DNA from: a candidate division TA06 bacterium SM23_40
GTDB taxonomy: Bacteria > LJUI01 > SM1-40
DNA length: 8,319 nucleotides
Direction of reading: 5' to 3'
Assembly (NCBI GenBank): GCA_001303705.1
Contig: LJUI01000146.1
Coordinates: 1 to 8,319 of the forward strand
A model generated the notes under the pieces. It was not told the DNA's origin and searched no databases. It was given only the letters and a program-made list of their open reading frames with translations. Positions 5,581 through 8,319 of the stretch are shown in pieces. Numbering within the stretch: the first letter of the stretch is position 1; every line of letters starts with the position of its first letter. Both the position numbers and the translations under genes were made by a program.

Positions 5581-6011
5581 AGTGGCTACTGATTCTTCTT
5601 CTGCTGCTGCCCAGCACGGCATGGGCAGGCTGGAGCAATGACGAGGATGGTACCGGGACGGAGTGTGAGGACGAGCAGCCCAATCCGACTTCACAGCGGC
5701 GGTGCTGGTGGAACTTTACCAGTGCAGATAGCACCAACAACAGCAATCTCTTGAAGGTCGACCAGTGTGAGAACTGGAGCATCGCATGTGTGCCTGACTT
5801 CGACGGTACAGGTACTACGGCGACGGTGAAGCCCTACATCTGCCTAGACGACGCTTGCAATACGAATGCCTGCTATAACCCGCGAAACGTCGTCTTCAAC
5901 AGCACGACACACGCGATGTATGGTGCTGATGGAACGTGGATCTGCCTAGATATAATCACGGCGGCTGGTTCTGGCGAGAATGGCCGCTGTGAATTCAGGT
6001 GCAACCAGTAG
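5577..6011 (+). CDS. Secreted cysteine-rich phage protein
   Basis: A 144-residue protein with a clear Sec signal peptide: MK, then the hydrophobic core WLLILLLLL, then STAWA, giving a signal peptidase I site after Ala17 and a mature chain beginning GWSNDEDG. There is no lipobox cysteine, so it is not a lipoprotein. The mature part has ten cysteines (30, 43, 64, 71, 89, 94, 99, 123, 138, 142), an even number suited to five disulfides after export to the periplasm or outside. Segments such as VDQCENWSIACVPDF and GTWICLDI suggest beta strands. It begins by four-base ATGA overlap with the jelly-roll protein and ends immediately before the adaptor-like gene, so it belongs to the structural operon. 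Family unknown to me by name. It might be a surface-exclusion protein, an assembly factor or an exported virion part. A signal peptide amid cytoplasmically assembled virion genes is unusual. Confidence 0.7.
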   Translation: MKWLLILLLLLPSTAWAGWSNDEDGTGTECEDEQPNPTSQRRCWWNFTSADSTNNSNLLKVDQCENWSIACVPDFDGTGTTATVKPYICLDDACNTNACYNPRNVVFNSTTHAMYGADGTWICLDIITAAGSGENGRCEFRCNQ

Positions 6012-7031
6012 ATGGCTGCTGAAACGTTATACGACGATTTCGAGACTCTCTACACGGATCTCCTGAATAGGGTTCGCGAGAGTACCAGCGTTACTGCAAC
6101 GGTGACGCTTGCTAAGCGCTTCATCAATATTGCAGTTGAAGATATGCATATCGGGGCTAGCGAGACGCTGCCATGGGCCGAACGAAGATCCCACATCCTG
6201 ACTCAGCCGACCTATACGACGGGTACGTTGAGCGCAACGAAGGGATCACAGGTCGTTACAGGCTCTGGCACATCATGGAAGACCGATAACGATTTTGGTG
6301 TCAATAACGTCAGGCGAGATGGGAAGCTATTGATCAATGGAACGACGGAGCCCTATCGTGTCTATAGCGTTACCAATGATACCCAGCTTGCAATAACATC
6401 GAAGTTCATCGACGACGATGTGAGCGGTGCAAGCTATACGTACTTCGAGGACGAGTACGATCTGGCCTCTGACTTTGGACGTCCGATCGACTGGAGGACC
6501 TTCTCGGACGGATACAGCATTCCGATGATCAGTCGCACCGAGTTCTACAGGAGATTCCCGAGAAATAGCTCTCCAGGCAAGGTCAAGGTCGCAACGATCA
6601 TCGATGTCGATGATGCAACCACGCTGCCCGTCAGGAAAGTGCTCTTCCACAATCCTCCCGATGAGGCTCAGGTGATCCCGTATCACTATGTCACCAAGTA
6701 CCTATGTGTGCAAGATGACGGCACACGGTTGGATTATATGACTGGCAATTCTGATGAGCCGCTCGTGCCGAAGAGGTACAGGCTCGCGATCGTCCTCAAT
6801 GCGCTCTACCACTGGTATCGTGACCGAAAGGACGATACCCGTGCACAGGAGGCGAGGGCCGAGTACATCGACTTCATGATGAGGATGATGAATGATCTCG
6901 AGATCGGCTCAAAGCGCCCGAGCATCGTGCCGCGTGTTGGCCCTTACTGGCTCAAGGCGAGACGACCGTGGTCAGGATCGTGCTCGCCTCGTTATGACAT
7001 CTACGATCGCTTCGATAGGATGGAGTGGTGA
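6012..7031 (+). CDS. Head-tail adaptor (connector)-like protein
   Basis: A 339-residue protein likely to form the ring joining portal and tail. It starts at ATG 6012 right after the previous stop, with AGGTG (5997-6001) ten bases upstream. The N-terminal helical part (1-60) has FETLYTDLLNRVRE and LAKRFINIAVEDM. Residues 71-145 are a beta insertion with the pattern GTLSATKGSQVVTGSGTSWK, then GKLLINGTTEPYRVYSV and TQLAIT, which I recognise from gp4/gp11-type adaptor-like proteins of environmental phages. The C-terminal helix bundle includes YRLAIVLNALYHWYRDRKDD, then ARAEYIDFMMRMMND, also characteristic. Neighbourhood agrees: the nozzle-like gene follows three bases after the stop, as gene 12 follows gene 11 in T7-type phages. 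The family assignment is by pattern memory. The role as a virion connector is fairly secure, the exact homology to P22 gp4 or T7 gp11 less so. Confidence 0.7.
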   Translation: MAAETLYDDFETLYTDLLNRVRESTSVTATVTLAKRFINIAVEDMHIGASETLPWAERRSHILTQPTYTTGTLSATKGSQVVTGSGTSWKTDNDFGVNNVRRDGKLLINGTTEPYRVYSVTNDTQLAITSKFIDDDVSGASYTYFEDEYDLASDFGRPIDWRTFSDGYSIPMISRTEFYRRFPRNSSPGKVKVATIIDVDDATTLPVRKVLFHNPPDEAQVIPYHYVTKYLCVQDDGTRLDYMTGNSDEPLVPKRYRLAIVLNALYHWYRDRKDDTRAQEARAEYIDFMMRMMNDLEIGSKRPSIVPRVGPYWLKARRPWSGSCSPRYDIYDRFDRMEW

Positions 7032-7034
7032 CGG

Positions 7035-7244
7035 ATGGCGACTCGCGTCAAGACGATCCGGCACCTCTTCAACGGAGGCTGGGCGACGGACTACGGCCCG
7101 ACGGCCGAGGTGCAGGTAGGTCCTGACGGCTTCCTGCGGATTCCGTACCTGCTCAAACGATGGTGGACCGCACAAGGTCGGCGGCACGGCAAAGCTCAAC
7201 AGCTCGGCACTGGAGAGTGGTGCCGCGATCCGCGGCGTCTATGA
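7035..7244 (+). CDS. Nozzle-like tail protein, N-terminal fragment ending at a frameshift
   Basis: The reading frame starts at ATG 7035, three bases after the adaptor stop, with GGAG (7022-7025) nine bases upstream. The first 40 residues (MATRVKTIRHLFNGGWATDY and on to GFLRIPYLL) read as a normal phage tail protein N-terminus: a Gly-rich opening like that of nozzle proteins, then a conserved 'IPYLL'. After codon 40 the reading turns into KRWWTAQGRRHG and hits a stop at 7242-7244, which looks like out-of-frame sequence. The sensible continuation lies in the +1 frame. This is therefore the 5' piece of one gene and not a 69-residue gene of its own. Confidence 0.65.
   Translation: MATRVKTIRHLFNGGWATDYGPTAEVQVGPDGFLRIPYLLKRWWTAQGRRHGKAQQLGTGEWCRDPRRL
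7147..7162 (+). other. Probable frameshift site
   Basis: Reading CTG CTC then skipping one base of the AAA run (7155-7157) gives LL-NDGGPHKVGG and continues open to the right edge. Without the skip the frame ends at 7244. The +1 frame has a stop at 7117-7119 and no ATG, GTG or TTG between there and 7180, so the downstream part cannot easily start by itself. A sequencing or assembly error, a small deletion, a real mutation or programmed +1 shifting would all produce this picture. Confidence 0.65.
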
Positions 7245-8319
7245 CTACTGGCGGCAGGGTACGAGCGGAAGTCCGACCCAGAAGCGTATCGTTCACGTCT
7301 CCACCAAGGTCTACCAGGACGATGCGGACGGCAGCTTCTCGAGTCTCTTCACGGGCCTGTCTGATACCGCGATTCCCTCTTATGCCACCTTCGACGATGT
7401 TCTGATCATCTCCAGCGATTCAAACAATCCGGCAGATGTTCCGAGATATTGGGATACTGTCACGCCCAGGGCTCTCGGAACGAATACGCCAAACTTCGCC
7501 TTCGGCTGTGCGCACAAGAATCGGTGGTGGGCGGCTGGCGTCGCGAGCAATCCATCGCTCGTCTATTACAGCCCGGATCTCACGAATAGCGGTCCAGACG
7601 GCGACTGGGACGGTGCGACATCCGGCTACATCCAAGTTGATCCTGGTGATGGAGACCGGATCGTCGGTCTGGCCTCGCACAAGGATGACCTCTGGGTCTT
7701 CAAGGGCCCCTACAAGAAGAGCATTCACCGTATCGCTGGATCCGCACCGACTGGAGACGACGGATTCTCGCTTCACCCCTTCATCCAGGGTGTGAGTGCG
7801 GTCTACCATAACTCGATCTTCAAGTTTCGCGATGACCTCGGCTTTATGGACTCCGATGGAGCGGTCCATGCGCTCTCTGCCGTTGCCGCCTATGGAGACT
7901 TCAAGGAGGCTGCTCTTAATCGAGATATCAATAGATGGATCGCTGAGCATGTCAACAATACGGTACTCAATACGGCTTGGGCGGTGACGCAGCCTGCTCT
8001 CGGCAGGACGCTCTTCGCGATTCCGATCGATGCATCATCTACGCCCAATGCGCTGCTCTCGATGGACTACCGCTTCGCGCCGGTGCGCTGGTCGTATCTT
8101 ACATTCGCGTCGGCATTCGAGCCGCAGTCAATCGCTCCCGTGATCGACTCTGCATCGAGCAACAGGCATATTTTCATGGCTGGATGCAACGACGGCTACG
8201 TCAGAAAGCTCGATCAGGCGACTCGCTCGATCGACGGCTCGACTGGCATCTCCGCCGATGTCGCGATACCATATCTCAACTATGGCACGCCAAAGAGGAT
8301 GAAGACGCTGTTTGACTTC
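7156..8319 (+). CDS. Nozzle-like tail protein, main part (3' end outside window)
   Basis: Continuation, in the +1 frame, of the gene that starts at 7035. It is open for 388 codons to the last base with no stop. It begins NDGGPHKVGGTAKLN and contains VYDYWRQGTSGSPTQKRIVH, FDDVLIISSDSNN, FAFGCAHKNRWWAAGV, GDGDRIVGLASHKDDLWVFK, YHNSIFKFRDDLGFMDSDGA, VRWSYLTF and GYVRKLDQATRSIDGS. The repeating pattern of 'tool-like' strands (a value is stated, a label or body is described, W/F-rich turns recur) is that of beta-propeller nozzle proteins such as T7 gp12 or P22 gp10, which form the channel below the adaptor. That assignment rests on gene order and pattern, not on a search. I recognise the sequence type from uncultured-phage structural clusters. 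It has no start codon of its own. Confidence 0.68.

Noticed and set aside
7436-7795. Complete + strand frames inside the tail gene (7436-7795, 7796-7987, 7977-8315)
   Set aside because: They are shadows of the long +1-frame reading of the nozzle-like gene and have Arg/Ser-rich, low-pattern products.

Overview
The window is one strand-consistent block of virion morphogenesis genes from a tailed double-stranded DNA phage (Caudoviricetes). All credible genes read on the + strand and are packed with overlaps of 1 to 8 bases or gaps of 0 to 3 bases, apart from two short leaders of 77 and 54 bases. G+C looks moderately high (mid-50s percent by eye). Nothing identifies the host. The many genes seen only in phage structural clusters, and the absence of any host gene, suggest an uncultured environmental phage; that is inference. 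The adaptor followed by a nozzle-like tail gene hints at a podovirus-type layout, but no tail tube, tape-measure or terminase gene is visible to settle it.

Layout. Bases 2-448 are the 3' end of the major capsid protein. It is followed by a 62-residue, strongly basic protein (451-639) and a leader with two small hairpins (640-716). A beta-helix-like virion protein (717-1586) comes next, then a second leader (1587-1640). From 1641 to 3794 lies a coupled three-gene insert: two tandem paralogues of a Rossmann/DUF115-like family (about 62% identical by hand alignment) and a sulfotransferase-like protein. A charged, helix-rich protein of unknown function follows (3791-4576). After it come a two-domain jelly-roll-like protein (4576-5580), a secreted protein with ten cysteines (5577-6011), a head-tail adaptor-like protein (6012-7031) and the beginning of a large nozzle-like tail protein. 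That last gene is broken by a frameshift near 7150-7160 and runs off the right edge at 8319.

How the parts may work together. Capsid, adaptor and nozzle-like proteins form the head and its connection to the tail. The beta-helix and jelly-roll proteins look like surface decorations that could touch carbohydrates. The paired Rossmann-like proteins and the sulfotransferase sit in the same transcription unit. They could form a glycan-modifying pathway acting on virion proteins or the host surface. This is the most interesting hypothesis here, but no acceptor or donor can be read from the sequence. No tRNA, integrase, CRISPR array, insertion sequence or convincing terminator was seen.
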